From the NCBI RefSeq assembly GCF_900099675.1, contig NZ_FNDQ01000028.1:1-33726 (forward strand): a stretch of 33,726 nt of DNA, in the 5' to 3' direction. Positions 15,583-23,804 of the stretch are shown here, piece after piece. How positions within the stretch are numbered: position 1 is the first letter of the stretch; each line of letters opens with the position of its first letter. Both the position numbers and the translations under genes were made by a program. The DNA comes from Myroides phaeus (GTDB lineage Bacteria; Bacteroidota; Bacteroidia; Flavobacteriales; Flavobacteriaceae). Below the pieces are notes generated by a model. The model was not told where the DNA came from. It worked only from the letters and a program-made list of their open reading frames with translations, and did not search any database.

Positions 15583-16322
15583 ACTTTTTTAGTTGCAAGA
15601 ACTTTAGAGTTTTCAAAACAATCGCTAAGTGCTTGATATATTTGAAAATCGGTAGCCGTATAGATGAATTTATCACTATAGTTGCAGTTTTGTAATGATT
15701 TAACAATGTCCTCTCTTGTGATATCTAAAAGACCACAAACGATTTCACGGTCATACCTTGTTTGCATTAAAGCAATCATATTCTGATCTTCTTTAATAGC
15801 CTCAAGTTTTTTAAGCTTTTTTGATTTTCCTTTAAATAGGTTATAAACCACATCAACAGGACTAAAAAATGTACCCATTGCAGTTCCGTAATACGGAGTT
15901 TGGTTTCTTCTATAGAAGTCGAACTGCATTTTTTCATTTAACGCAATAAGTTTAGTGTCAACTTCCAAATAACCAGTTAGGTCAAACTTCTTGATAACGA
16001 TTTCGTCAAGCTCAATACTTTGTTCAGTAAAGTAGACTTTTAAGTTGTCATTGTTTATCCAGTCGTTTGTAACTTTTAGTTTGATTGGCACATAACCAGG
16101 ATAAGAAAAATGAATAGAGTCGTTAAGGTTAGCCTCCACGGAGAAGCTACCATCGCGTTTGCTGATGGTTCCTTTAACTTTAGTGATATTAATTACATTA
16201 ACATCATCGATCGGTAGAAAAGATTTATCATTTAGAATAGTACCACTTACAGTTGTCTTGTCTTGCGCCAAAACGCCCACAGTAGTAAGTATTAGAAATA
16301 AAAAAACTGTAAAATTTCTCAT
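15567..16322 (-). CDS. Secreted protein with CarboxypepD_reg-like domain
   Basis: This 251-residue exported protein has a Sec signal peptide (MRNFTVFLFLILTTVGVLAQ, cleavage probably after Ala19). A carboxypeptidase-regulatory-like beta-sandwich follows at about 22-110, with VSGTILNDKSFLPIDDVNV, the GSFSVEANLND turn and FSYPGYVPIKL, the same module that opens many SusC-like receptors. The C-terminal half (about 120-245) is helical and unassigned, with LTGYLEVDTKLIALNEKMQ. There is no TonB-dependent barrel, so it is a stand-alone periplasmic or outer-membrane-associated protein. It follows the helicase gene by 70 bases with no clear promoter of its own. The sorting signal of type IX cargo is not apparent. 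Confidence 0.85.
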   Translation of the reverse strand: MRNFTVFLFLILTTVGVLAQDKTTVSGTILNDKSFLPIDDVNVINITKVKGTISKRDGSFSVEANLNDSIHFSYPGYVPIKLKVTNDWINNDNLKVYFTEQSIELDEIVIKKFDLTGYLEVDTKLIALNEKMQFDFYRRNQTPYYGTAMGTFFSPVDVVYNLFKGKSKKLKKLEAIKEDQNMIALMQTRYDREIVCGLLDITREDIVKSLQNCNYSDKFIYTATDFQIYQALSDCFENSKVLATKKVNTSN

Positions 16323-16392
16323 AGTTTTTAAGATTGCTTAAAAATAAGAGATATTTTACAGTTTTGTATGTTATTTTAAAAAAATTAACAAC

Positions 16393-18258
16393 TTAGTCTC
16401 TTCTAGATCTTCTAGATGAATCACCGTCATTACTTCTTCTTGATCCTCTTTCATTTCTTGGAGAACGATCTGATGATCTTCTTTCTCCACGTCCTTCAGA
16501 TGATCTTCTTTCTCCGCGACCTTCAGACGATCTTCTTTCGCCACCGAAAGATCTTCTCTCTCCGCCACGACCTTCAGATGATCTTCTTTCACCACCGCGT
16601 CCACGTCCACCACCACGGTTTCCATGATCACGTCTTCCGCTGTTACGTCCACCATCATTATTAGAGATTTCAACGTTAACACGTCTTCCGTTGTAAGTAA
16701 CTCCGTTAAGAGTTTCCATTACTTTTTCTGCGTGTTCAGCCTCAGTATTAAAGAAAGAGAAACCTTCTTTTACATCAACTTTGAATAAGTCATCACGACC
16801 TAATTCTAAAGTATCACGTAAATAATCTTTTAAAGACATCCAATCTAAATCATCTTTAGCACCTAAGTTTACGAAGAAACGAACAGCACCATCAGTAGGA
16901 ACCTCTTTAGAGTTGTTGCGGTTTGCACCACCTACGTTAGATAAACTGTTAGAAGCTTTTTGGTAGTACTCTAAGAATTGGTTAAACTCTACAGAAACTA
17001 CTTTTTTAATGATTTCTTCTTTGTCGAAGTCTTGTAATAATTCAGAGATAGCAGGTAAGTAAGCCTCGATTTCAGGGCTAACTTCTACTTCTTTGATTCT
17101 GTTAGCCAAGTGGAATAATTGAATTTCGCAAATTTCAATTCCAGAAGGAATTGGTTTCTCTTCGAATTTATTTTTGATAATTCTTTCGATTGCAGAAATT
17201 TTTCTTAATTCACTTTTGGTAACAATTACCATAGAAACACCTGATTTACCAGCACGACCTGTACGTCCACTACGGTGAGTGTAAGTTTCGATTTCGTCTG
17301 GTAATTGATAGTTGATTACGTGTGTAATGTCATCAACGTCAATTCCACGAGCAGCAACGTCAGTAGCAACTAACATTTGAATTTGCTTAGCACGGAAAGA
17401 CTTCATAACACCATCACGTTGAGCTTGCGATAAATCTCCATGAAGAGCAGCAGCATTGTAACCATCTTCAATTAATTTTTCTGCAATTGCTTGTGTATCT
17501 CTTTTTGTTCTACAAAATACAACTGAGAAAATATTTGGATTAGCATCTGCTAAGCGTTTTAAAGCTAAATAGCGATCTCTTGCAGATACTAAGTAAAACT
17601 CATGACTAACGCTTTTGTTACCTTCGTTTTTATGTCCAACCGTAATTTCTTCCGGTGTTTTCATAAATTCTCTTGCGATTCTCGCAACTTCAGCTGGCAT
17701 TGTAGCTGAGAATAACCAAGTACTTTTTTCTCTTGGTGTATCCGCTAAAATAGCAGTGATATCTTCGTAGAAGCCCATATTAAGCATTTCATCCGCCTCA
17801 TCTAATACACAGTACTCGATGTTCTTGATGTTCACCATACCACGGTTGATCATATCTTGCATTCTACCTGGAGTAGCAACGATGATATGAGCACCACGTT
17901 TGATGTCTTTTGCTTGTTCTGTAATGCTTGCCCCACCATAAATAGCTACAGTATGAAGTCCTTTTACGTACTTCGAATACTGTTTGATTTCGTTTGCGAT
18001 TTGCAAACATAACTCTCTAGTCGGCGATAAGATAAGAGCTTGTGTGTTTTTATTAGACACGTCTATCTTTTGAATTAAAGGGAAACCAAATGCTGCGGTT
18101 TTCCCAGTCCCCGTTTGGGCTAACGCAACAATATCGGTATTTCTTTCTAATAGTAATGGAATCGCCTTTTGTTGGATCTCAGATGGATTTTCAAAACCTA
18201 AATCTTTAATCGCTGATAAAAGAGATTCATTTAATCCTAATTGTTCGAAATTGTTCAT
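16393..18258 (-). CDS. DEAD-box ATP-dependent RNA helicase with DbpA-type RNA-binding domain
   Basis: This cytoplasmic RNA helicase is of the DeaD/CsdA-DbpA type, used in ribosome assembly and cold adaptation. Counting from the ATG at 18258 (621 residues), helicase motifs run in order: Q motif, Walker A AQTGTGKT (47-54), PTREL, TPGR, DEAD at 153-156, SAT, ARGID and HRSGRTGR. A DbpA-like RNA-recognition domain follows (about 452-530), then an Arg/Gly/Ser-rich tail (about 535-621) built of GERRSSEGRG-like repeats. I reject the earlier ATG at 18279 because it sits on the TATATTTG promoter box (18277-18284). The low-complexity tail resembles RGG tails that bind RNA or drive condensates. Identification is secure; the exact paralogue name is not. 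Confidence 0.95.
   Translation of the reverse strand: MNNFEQLGLNESLLSAIKDLGFENPSEIQQKAIPLLLERNTDIVALAQTGTGKTAAFGFPLIQKIDVSNKNTQALILSPTRELCLQIANEIKQYSKYVKGLHTVAIYGGASITEQAKDIKRGAHIIVATPGRMQDMINRGMVNIKNIEYCVLDEADEMLNMGFYEDITAILADTPREKSTWLFSATMPAEVARIAREFMKTPEEITVGHKNEGNKSVSHEFYLVSARDRYLALKRLADANPNIFSVVFCRTKRDTQAIAEKLIEDGYNAAALHGDLSQAQRDGVMKSFRAKQIQMLVATDVAARGIDVDDITHVINYQLPDEIETYTHRSGRTGRAGKSGVSMVIVTKSELRKISAIERIIKNKFEEKPIPSGIEICEIQLFHLANRIKEVEVSPEIEAYLPAISELLQDFDKEEIIKKVVSVEFNQFLEYYQKASNSLSNVGGANRNNSKEVPTDGAVRFFVNLGAKDDLDWMSLKDYLRDTLELGRDDLFKVDVKEGFSFFNTEAEHAEKVMETLNGVTYNGRRVNVEISNNDGGRNSGRRDHGNRGGGRGRGGERRSSEGRGGERRSFGGERRSSEGRGERRSSEGRGERRSSDRSPRNERGSRRSNDGDSSRRSRRD
16440..16600. repeat. Imperfect tandem repeats encoding the helicase RGG/RS tail
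   Basis: Units of roughly 24-30 bases built around GATCTTCTTTC and CTTCAGATGA recur about six times. They encode GERRSSEGRG-like blocks on the minus strand. Copies differ by a few substitutions. Such a run is prone to slippage and length change between strains. Confidence 0.75.
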
Positions 18259-18276
18259 ATAAATATTAAATAGCCG

Positions 18277-18284
18277 CAAATATA
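18277..18284 (-). promoter_or_regulatory. Promoter -7 element for the helicase gene
   Basis: TATATTTG on the minus strand fits the consensus and ends 18 bases before the ATG at 18258. It rules against the upstream in-frame ATG at 18279. Confidence 0.5.
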
Positions 18285-19081
18285 CTACTATTCTGCGTAA
18301 AAAGATTATTTTGATACGGTTATTATTTTTAAAAAATCAAATTTTATGGTTTTAGTGGGAAAAATGTAATATATTAAGTGCTTTGTTTTGACCGCGATAG
18401 ACTGTGTTTGTTGCTCTTTTTGAGCATTTTACTCTTGTTTTGTGTTTAATCTGAAGCAGTTGTGATTTAACATTTTTTAGGAGAAAGATTGAATGTTTGA
18501 TTTAAAAAAATCATTTCAATTTATAGATATTGTTGTTTTTAGAGTGAATTTAATCGCTTTTTTTGTTTTCAATACAACTTATACATTCTTTTGTTGATGA
18601 ATTCATATAAGAAATAAATACAATTGAATTAATACTCTTTCTATTTCAAGCAGAACGATGATGTCTTTAAGACAAGCTCATAGAGATATTTTAAAATCTA
18701 TTATTAGGGATATTATTGTGTTTTATATATAATCTGACTTGCGATTTTAGGGCTGATTGTTATACTTTAAAAAGAGCCTTGTTCGGGACTTGTTCGGAAA
18801 TGATACCTTTTTTGCGAAGGTGACTCGGACAGTTCCCGAACAGCTTCCGAAGAAAGCACGTTTTAAACGCATTTATTTTGTAATTTAAAGAGGTGTTTTA
18901 AAAGATAATTTCTGGAAGAAGAAAGGAAATTCTCTGCAAGTTAATCAAATTATTTTCGAGTAGGTGTAAAATAAGTGAAATTTGTATTGTTTATCAGTTG
19001 GTTAGGAGAGTAGTATGAAGTTGGTTGATTTGAATTTAGGATAGGGTAGTGAGCTAAGTTTAATAAGAGAAATTTTAGCAT
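18285..19081. other. Long gene-free region upstream of the helicase
   Basis: About 800 A+T-rich bases without a convincing gene on either strand. They hold a cluster of TTCGG/CCGAA repeats able to form nested hairpins (18776-18852), and two short plus-strand open frames of 34 and 24 codons (18493-18597 and 18658 onward) that I do not call. A small RNA or a mobile intergenic repeat would fit the cluster, but neither is shown. Confidence 0.6.
18776..18852. repeat. Structured TTCGG/CCGAA palindrome cluster
   Basis: Two direct units (TGTTCGGGACT and TGTTCGGAAA, 18780-18800) face inverted units (CTCGGACAGT, TCCCGAACAG, CTTCCGAAG, 18823-18852). A small ACCTT/AAGGT hairpin lies between. Nested pairing gives an imperfect long stem. 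The GC-rich motif stands out against the A+T-rich surroundings. It lacks a T run of terminator type. Confidence 0.6.
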
Positions 19082-19107
19082 AAAAAAAGCTATCATTTCT
19101 GATAGCT
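19082..19107 (-). terminator. Terminator of the recG-rdgB operon
   Basis: An 8-bp AGCTATCA stem with a 4-base loop is followed by seven T on the minus strand, just after the rdgB stop codon. Confidence 0.88.
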
Positions 19108-19115
19108 CTATATTT

Positions 19116-19694
19116 CTACTTTGCTTGTAATAAGAATTCTACTAATTGTTTGACAGCTTTTCCTCTGTGACTAATAGCAATTTTCTCTTCCATACTTATT
19201 TCTGCAAAGGTTTTATCCATTCCATCTGCTTGAAAAATTGGATCGTATCCAAAACCATCTGTTCCCTTGCGTTGGTCAATGATTTGTCCGTTTACAATAC
19301 CGGTAAAATTATATGTTTCACCTTTGATATGTAATGTAATGACAGTTTTAAAGTTAGCTTTTCTATTGTCTTTGTCTTTTAATTCACGTAACAACTTGTC
19401 CATATTGTCCTCGTCGTTTTTTTGTTCCCCTGCATAACGAGCAGAGTAAACCCCAGGCGCTCCGTTTAAAGCGTCAACTTCAAGTCCTGAGTCGTCAGCA
19501 AAACAGTCATAACCATAGTGGCGTTTAATAAAGTCTGCTTTTAAAAGAGCATTGCCCTCAATTGTATCAGCTGTTTCAGGAATATCAACAACACATCCGA
19601 TGTCTTCCAAACTTAATATTTCGATAGAATCTGGTAGTTGGTTTTTGATTTCTTTAATCTTGTTTTTGTTGTTTGATGCGAATACTAATTTCAT
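19116..19694 (-). CDS. rdgB: Non-canonical purine NTP pyrophosphatase (RdgB/HAM1)
   Basis: This enzyme hydrolyses dITP, ITP and XTP to the monophosphates, keeping deaminated purines out of DNA and RNA. All family blocks are present in its 192 residues: FASNNKNKIKEI at the N-terminus for nucleotide binding, TIEGNALLKA (44-53), FADDSGLEVDAL with D67-D68, GAPGVYSARYAG, GTDGFGYDPIF and the C-terminal SHRGKA. The length is typical (about 190-200). It starts 10 bases after the recG stop codon and is followed by a terminator, so it is the second gene of a recG-rdgB operon. Both genes serve genome integrity. Identification is secure. Confidence 0.96.
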   Translation of the reverse strand: MKLVFASNNKNKIKEIKNQLPDSIEILSLEDIGCVVDIPETADTIEGNALLKADFIKRHYGYDCFADDSGLEVDALNGAPGVYSARYAGEQKNDEDNMDKLLRELKDKDNRKANFKTVITLHIKGETYNFTGIVNGQIIDQRKGTDGFGYDPIFQADGMDKTFAEISMEEKIAISHRGKAVKQLVEFLLQAK

Positions 19695-19704
19695 TGTGTT
19701 ATTG

Positions 19705-21810
19705 TTAGCTTATGTAATTCCAAATGGTTGTTTTGCTATTTAATAGCTCTATTTTTTGTTTGATATATTGATTTTCAGGATCTTCTAATGAAGGGTCTTT
19801 TTTTAGAAGTTCAACTGCGTGATGTCTTGCATAATGCATTATTTCTTGGTCTTTAACAAGGTCGGCAATTTTCAATGGCAACGTACCACTTTGTTGCGTT
19901 CCCATAATATCACCAGGTCCGCGAAGTTTTAAATCAACTTCCGATATTTCAAAACCGTCATTTGTTCTGCACATCGTTTCCATTCTAATTTTAGAATCGT
20001 TGCTTAGTTTATCCCCTGTCATTAATATACAGTAACTCTGTTCAGCCCCACGACCAACACGGCCTCTTAATTGGTGTAATTGAGATAAACCAAAACGTTC
20101 AGCACTTTCTATAATCATAACAGAAGCATTCGGTACATTTACTCCAACTTCAATAACAGTAGTAGCTACCATAATATTGGTTTCTCCTTTTGCAAAACGC
20201 TCCATTTCACGGTCTTTTTCAGCCGGAGTCATTTGTCCGTGTACAATACTCACACTGTATTCAGGCAGTGGAAAATCGCGAGATATGCCTTCATATCCTT
20301 CCATTAAATTCTTATAATCTAATGTTTCACTTTCATCAATTAAAGGATATACGATATATACTTGTCTGCCTTTAGCGATTTCTTGTTTGATGAAATGCCA
20401 AACTGCAAGTCTTTTACCCTCAAAATAATGAGCTGTACTAATAGGTTTTCTTCCAGGGGGTAATTCATCAATTACAGAAATGTCAAGATCTCCATATAAG
20501 CTCATGGCAAGCGTTCTTGGAATTGGAGTTGCAGTCATTACCAGTATATGAGGAGGAATAATGTTTTTCTTCCATAATTTTGAACGCTGTTCCACACCAA
20601 AACGGTGTTGTTCATCTATAATGGCTAAACCTAAGTTTTTAAAGATAACCTTGTCTTCAAACAAGGCGTGTGTTCCTATTAAAATATGTAAGCTACCTTC
20701 AGCAAGCTCTTGGTGGATTACTCGTCGTTCAGCTGTTTTAGTAGATCCGGTTAACAGTTTCACGTTTAAACCTAATGGTTCTGCCAACTCACTTATACCA
20801 ATAAAGTGTTGGGTAGCTAAGATTTCGGTAGGAGCAACAATACACGCCTGAAAACCGTTATCTAAAGCTAAGAGTGAACTCATAAAGGCAACTATAGTTT
20901 TACCAGACCCTACGTCACCTTGTAATAGGCGGTTCATTTGAGCAGGCTGGCCGACGTCATTTCTAATTTCTTTAAGAACACGTTTCTGTGCACCTGTTAG
21001 CGGAAAAGGTAGGTGGTTTTTGTAAAAGGTGTTGAAATAGTCACCTACTGTTTCAAAAGGGAAACCTTTGATTTTTCCTTTTCTCGCGATATTCTTGATA
21101 AGTAATTGCATTTGTAAGTAGAACAACTCTTCAAACTTTAATCTAAACTGTGCTTTGTTTAGTATCTCAGGATTTTTAGGAAAGTGAATATTAATCAACG
21201 CTTCAGGCATAGATAGTAAGTTCAATTGTTTTCTAAAATCAGGAGATAATGTATCAATAAAAAAAGTGTGACTCTCATTTAAGAGTTGCGTCATCAACTT
21301 AATTAAAGTTTTATTAGAAATTTTAGAGCCAAACTTTTCTGTAGAAGGATAAACCGCTTGCATCGTAGAAGCGATGTTTTTTTTGTGTTCTTCTAAGAGT
21401 TCGAGCTCAGGATGAGGCATTGAAAATGTGTAGTTGAAACTATTAAGCTTACCAAAAACGACATAGGGAGTATTAAGTTGTAGGTTTTCTTGAATCCACC
21501 TAAAACCTTGAAACCAAACTAATTCAATTTGTCCTGTGCCATCAGTAAAAGTAGCTACTAAACGCTTACCTCTTTTTTGTTCTACTGTTTTTATATGAAT
21601 AATTTTTCCCACGATTTGTACTTCACTACTGTTGTTGTGAAGTTCGTTGATTTTGTAGTATTGCGTACGGTCAATATATCGGTTAGGATATAAGTGTAGC
21701 AAATCTCTATAAGTAAAAATACCTAACTCTTTCTTAAACAAGTCTCCACGGTGTGGACCAACGCCTTTAAGGTATTCAATAGGGGTGTCAAGGATATTTC
21801 TGCTCATCAT
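19705..21810 (-). CDS. recG: ATP-dependent DNA helicase RecG
   Basis: RecG remodels stalled replication forks and branch-migrates Holliday junctions. The 701-residue protein has the N-terminal wedge (OB-fold) domain that grips branched DNA (about 50-200), then a superfamily 2 motor with Walker A GDVGSGKT (298-305), DEQH box at 399-402, and the hallmark MTATPIPRTLAMSLYGDLDIS. The helicase C-terminal part contains ATTVIEVGVNVPNA and QLRGRVGRG. The C-terminus carries the translocation-in-RecG region (GPGDIMGTQQSG). The length fits the family (about 690-700). It is the first gene of the recG-rdgB pair; I find no full-consensus promoter box upstream. Confidence 0.97.
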   Translation of the reverse strand: MMSRNILDTPIEYLKGVGPHRGDLFKKELGIFTYRDLLHLYPNRYIDRTQYYKINELHNNSSEVQIVGKIIHIKTVEQKRGKRLVATFTDGTGQIELVWFQGFRWIQENLQLNTPYVVFGKLNSFNYTFSMPHPELELLEEHKKNIASTMQAVYPSTEKFGSKISNKTLIKLMTQLLNESHTFFIDTLSPDFRKQLNLLSMPEALINIHFPKNPEILNKAQFRLKFEELFYLQMQLLIKNIARKGKIKGFPFETVGDYFNTFYKNHLPFPLTGAQKRVLKEIRNDVGQPAQMNRLLQGDVGSGKTIVAFMSSLLALDNGFQACIVAPTEILATQHFIGISELAEPLGLNVKLLTGSTKTAERRVIHQELAEGSLHILIGTHALFEDKVIFKNLGLAIIDEQHRFGVEQRSKLWKKNIIPPHILVMTATPIPRTLAMSLYGDLDISVIDELPPGRKPISTAHYFEGKRLAVWHFIKQEIAKGRQVYIVYPLIDESETLDYKNLMEGYEGISRDFPLPEYSVSIVHGQMTPAEKDREMERFAKGETNIMVATTVIEVGVNVPNASVMIIESAERFGLSQLHQLRGRVGRGAEQSYCILMTGDKLSNDSKIRMETMCRTNDGFEISEVDLKLRGPGDIMGTQQSGTLPLKIADLVKDQEIMHYARHHAVELLKKDPSLEDPENQYIKQKIELLNSKTTIWNYIS

Positions 21811-22243
21811 TATTCTTATAAATACTGCACTAAGATAAGAGTTTTTGGTTTAGTAGGAAAATAGAGAAGAGGAGAGTTAGGAGGAGAAATAGCTATTTAA
21901 TCGTATGATTATTCTTAGGGTTAATCTGTATTTTATTAGCTATGAGCAGGATGTAAAACAAACCTTATTAGGAGCTTTTTTTAGATGAAATCGGGAAAGA
22001 AAGACTAATTAGAATAATAATAAATAGATTAAGAGGGTTAGGCTGGTGAGGTGTTTTTTTAGTGTTAATGCCTTGTTTGTAAGATAGGTAAGTGTGTTTT
22101 TTGTATTTGAATGTTAATCCTATTTTACATTGAGGTAATATACGTAAGGAGTTAATGTTTGGTTTGGTAACACTTTGATAATACTATTTTAATATGTTGT
22201 TAATGCGGTAACTCTAAGTTTGGTGAAACTAAAATATAAAATT
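21811..22243. other. Gene-free region upstream of the PhoX-like gene
   Basis: About 430 bases between the divergent recG and PhoX-like genes. Near the plus-strand gene there is a -7 box (22215-22222) and two copies of GTTAATG followed by GGTAAC (22151-22171 and 22199-22212), possibly regulator sites. The remainder shows no gene or clear structure. Confidence 0.55.
22197..22222 (+). promoter_or_regulatory. Promoter of the PhoX-like gene
   Basis: TAAGTTTG at 22215-22222 fits TAnnTTTG. A TTG at 22197-22199 is 15 bases upstream, slightly short. The box overlaps the in-frame TTG at 22220, which supports the ATG at 22244 as start. Confidence 0.5.
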
Positions 22244-23740
22244 ATGAAACTTAGTAACAGATTACCTAAAATAGCTTTAGGACTATTATTAGCAACATCT
22301 TTTGTTGGCTGTGATGATGACAATTCTTCTAAGGCAGAATTACTGGGAGAAGAAAAACCAGAAACATCAATTGATTTGAAGAATTTTTCAAAAACACCAG
22401 CTTTTGTATATGCAATGCCTGGATTTGAAAATCTGGAAATTTTCTCACTAATTTCAAGTGAAGACAAATTAGAACAATCGCCAGATTTCGTTTTTGGAGG
22501 ACAGCCAGATGGTGCAGGTTTTATGAAAGATCCTAATGGTGATGGTTATTTGATGATTACGAATCATGAGATTATGAAGTCAGTTTCGAGAGTGTATTTA
22601 GACAAAACGTTTAAACCTGTTAAGGGAGAGTATATTGTTGACGGAATTGGAGGGATAACAAGATTGTGTTCTGCGACATTAGCAAAGCCAGAAGTACATG
22701 GTTTTGGTCCTGTTTTTTTGACTGCAGGTGAATCAGGTGAAGAAAGTATGGTTCACGCTATTAACCCGTTGGGAGATGTGTCATTAAAATCAAGTGTTGA
22801 TCGCGTACTACCTGCTTTAGGAAAGGCAAGTATGGAAAATGCTGTTCCTCTTCCAGTAGATGTTTCACTTGGAAAAACATTTATACTTATTGGCGAAGAT
22901 CAGGGATATAGCTCAAGCCATCAAAGTGCTGGGCAATTGTTGATGTATGTTGGAAGTAGAGGTGATTTGCATAATGGAAAGTTATATGCTTTAAAGCGTA
23001 AATCAGGTGGATATACTGAAATGGATATGGTAAAAGGAAGTGAATATGATGTTGAATTTGTTGAAATACCAAATGCTAAGAATTTGACAGGAGCACAGAT
23101 AAATCAAGTGAATATGGATTTAGGTGTTATTCGCTTTTCACGTGTAGAAGATGTTGATTATAGAAAAGGAGCGAAAAAAGGTAATGAGATTTACTTTACA
23201 GCAACAGGACAAGCAAGTGGTGGAAACCCAGTGAAAGGGTTTACTATGTGGGGACGTGTGTATCGTTTGGTACTTGATCCTGCAAATATGATGAGTGGTA
23301 AACTTGCAGTTATAGCAGAGGGAGATAGTAATCCAGGAAGAGATTTGATCAATCCAGATAACTTAGCTGTAACAGAAAATTATGTATATATTCAAGAAGA
23401 TGGAGATTCTTATTATGCAGCAGCACAACACGATTCGTATATCTGGCAGTATAAAATGTCAGATGGTAGTTATAAACCTTGGTTGAATATGAAACACAAT
23501 CGCGATGATGCAGAGTGGCAAAAGAATTATAATCAATCAGGTAACTTACAAAAATTTGGTTCGTGGGAGTTTGGAGCTATGGAAGATATTTCAGAGTTAG
23601 TAGGAATTCCAAATACTTTTTCAGTTAATATTCACTCTCACACTTGGCAAAAAGATGAGTTTGTTGATGCTGATAAGGCAGGAGTGAACAAAAATAAAGA
23701 AGGAGGGCAGGTAGTAATTATCCGCAATGTAGAAAGATAA
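22244..23740 (+). CDS. PhoX-like (DUF839) lipoprotein
   Basis: This 498-residue lipoprotein has signal peptide MKLSNRLPKIALGLLLATSFVGC with Cys23 in the lipobox. The body resembles the PhoX alkaline phosphatase beta-propeller, a Ca/Fe enzyme that releases phosphate from monoesters: GYLMITNHEI near 105, RLCSATLAKP with a conserved-position Cys, EDVDYRKGAKKGNEIYFTATG, and NPDNLAVTENYVYIQEDGD. It is a divergent member, anchored by lipid rather than exported by Tat as the Pseudomonas enzyme is. I cannot confirm all metal ligands by eye. It lies 64 bases before the di-haem peroxidase lipoprotein and is probably co-transcribed. I start it at the ATG because the earlier TTG at 22220 lies in the promoter. 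Confidence 0.82.
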   Translation: MKLSNRLPKIALGLLLATSFVGCDDDNSSKAELLGEEKPETSIDLKNFSKTPAFVYAMPGFENLEIFSLISSEDKLEQSPDFVFGGQPDGAGFMKDPNGDGYLMITNHEIMKSVSRVYLDKTFKPVKGEYIVDGIGGITRLCSATLAKPEVHGFGPVFLTAGESGEESMVHAINPLGDVSLKSSVDRVLPALGKASMENAVPLPVDVSLGKTFILIGEDQGYSSSHQSAGQLLMYVGSRGDLHNGKLYALKRKSGGYTEMDMVKGSEYDVEFVEIPNAKNLTGAQINQVNMDLGVIRFSRVEDVDYRKGAKKGNEIYFTATGQASGGNPVKGFTMWGRVYRLVLDPANMMSGKLAVIAEGDSNPGRDLINPDNLAVTENYVYIQEDGDSYYAAAQHDSYIWQYKMSDGSYKPWLNMKHNRDDAEWQKNYNQSGNLQKFGSWEFGAMEDISELVGIPNTFSVNIHSHTWQKDEFVDADKAGVNKNKEGGQVVIIRNVER

Positions 23741-23758
23741 TTTAAAAGTTGTGTATTA

Positions 23759-23799
23759 TCCCCTGGTATTGTCTTGTGCTTTATCAGGGGAAAATTTTT
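23759..23799 (+). terminator. Intercistronic hairpin with T run
   Basis: TCCCCTG (23759-23765) pairs with CAGGGGA (23785-23791) across a 19-base loop, with a short T run a few bases downstream. It lies between the PhoX-like and peroxidase genes. It could attenuate the second gene or protect the upstream mRNA; the long loop makes it weaker than a standard terminator. Confidence 0.4.
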
Positions 23800-23804
23800 A
23801 GCCT

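Noticed and set aside
16371..16682. Alternative open frames on both strands across the helicase tail.
   Set aside because: They arise because the repeat-built tail lacks stops in several frames; the products are low-complexity shadows.
18493..18597. A 34-codon plus-strand open frame (starts MFDLKKSFQF) preceded by an AGGAGA-like sequence.
   Set aside because: Bacteroidota do not depend on Shine-Dalgarno sequences, there is no promoter box at a sensible distance, and the composition matches A+T-rich noise. A transcript or conservation would be needed.
18658..18732. A 24-codon plus-strand frame (MMSLRQAHRDILKSIIRDII...) that looks like an amphipathic helix.
   Set aside because: Too short to support by sequence alone, with no promoter, terminator or partner gene.
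18777..18852. A CRISPR-like array from the repeated TTCGG units.
   Set aside because: Units are short, inverted to each other and not separated by spacers of uniform length; no cas gene is present.
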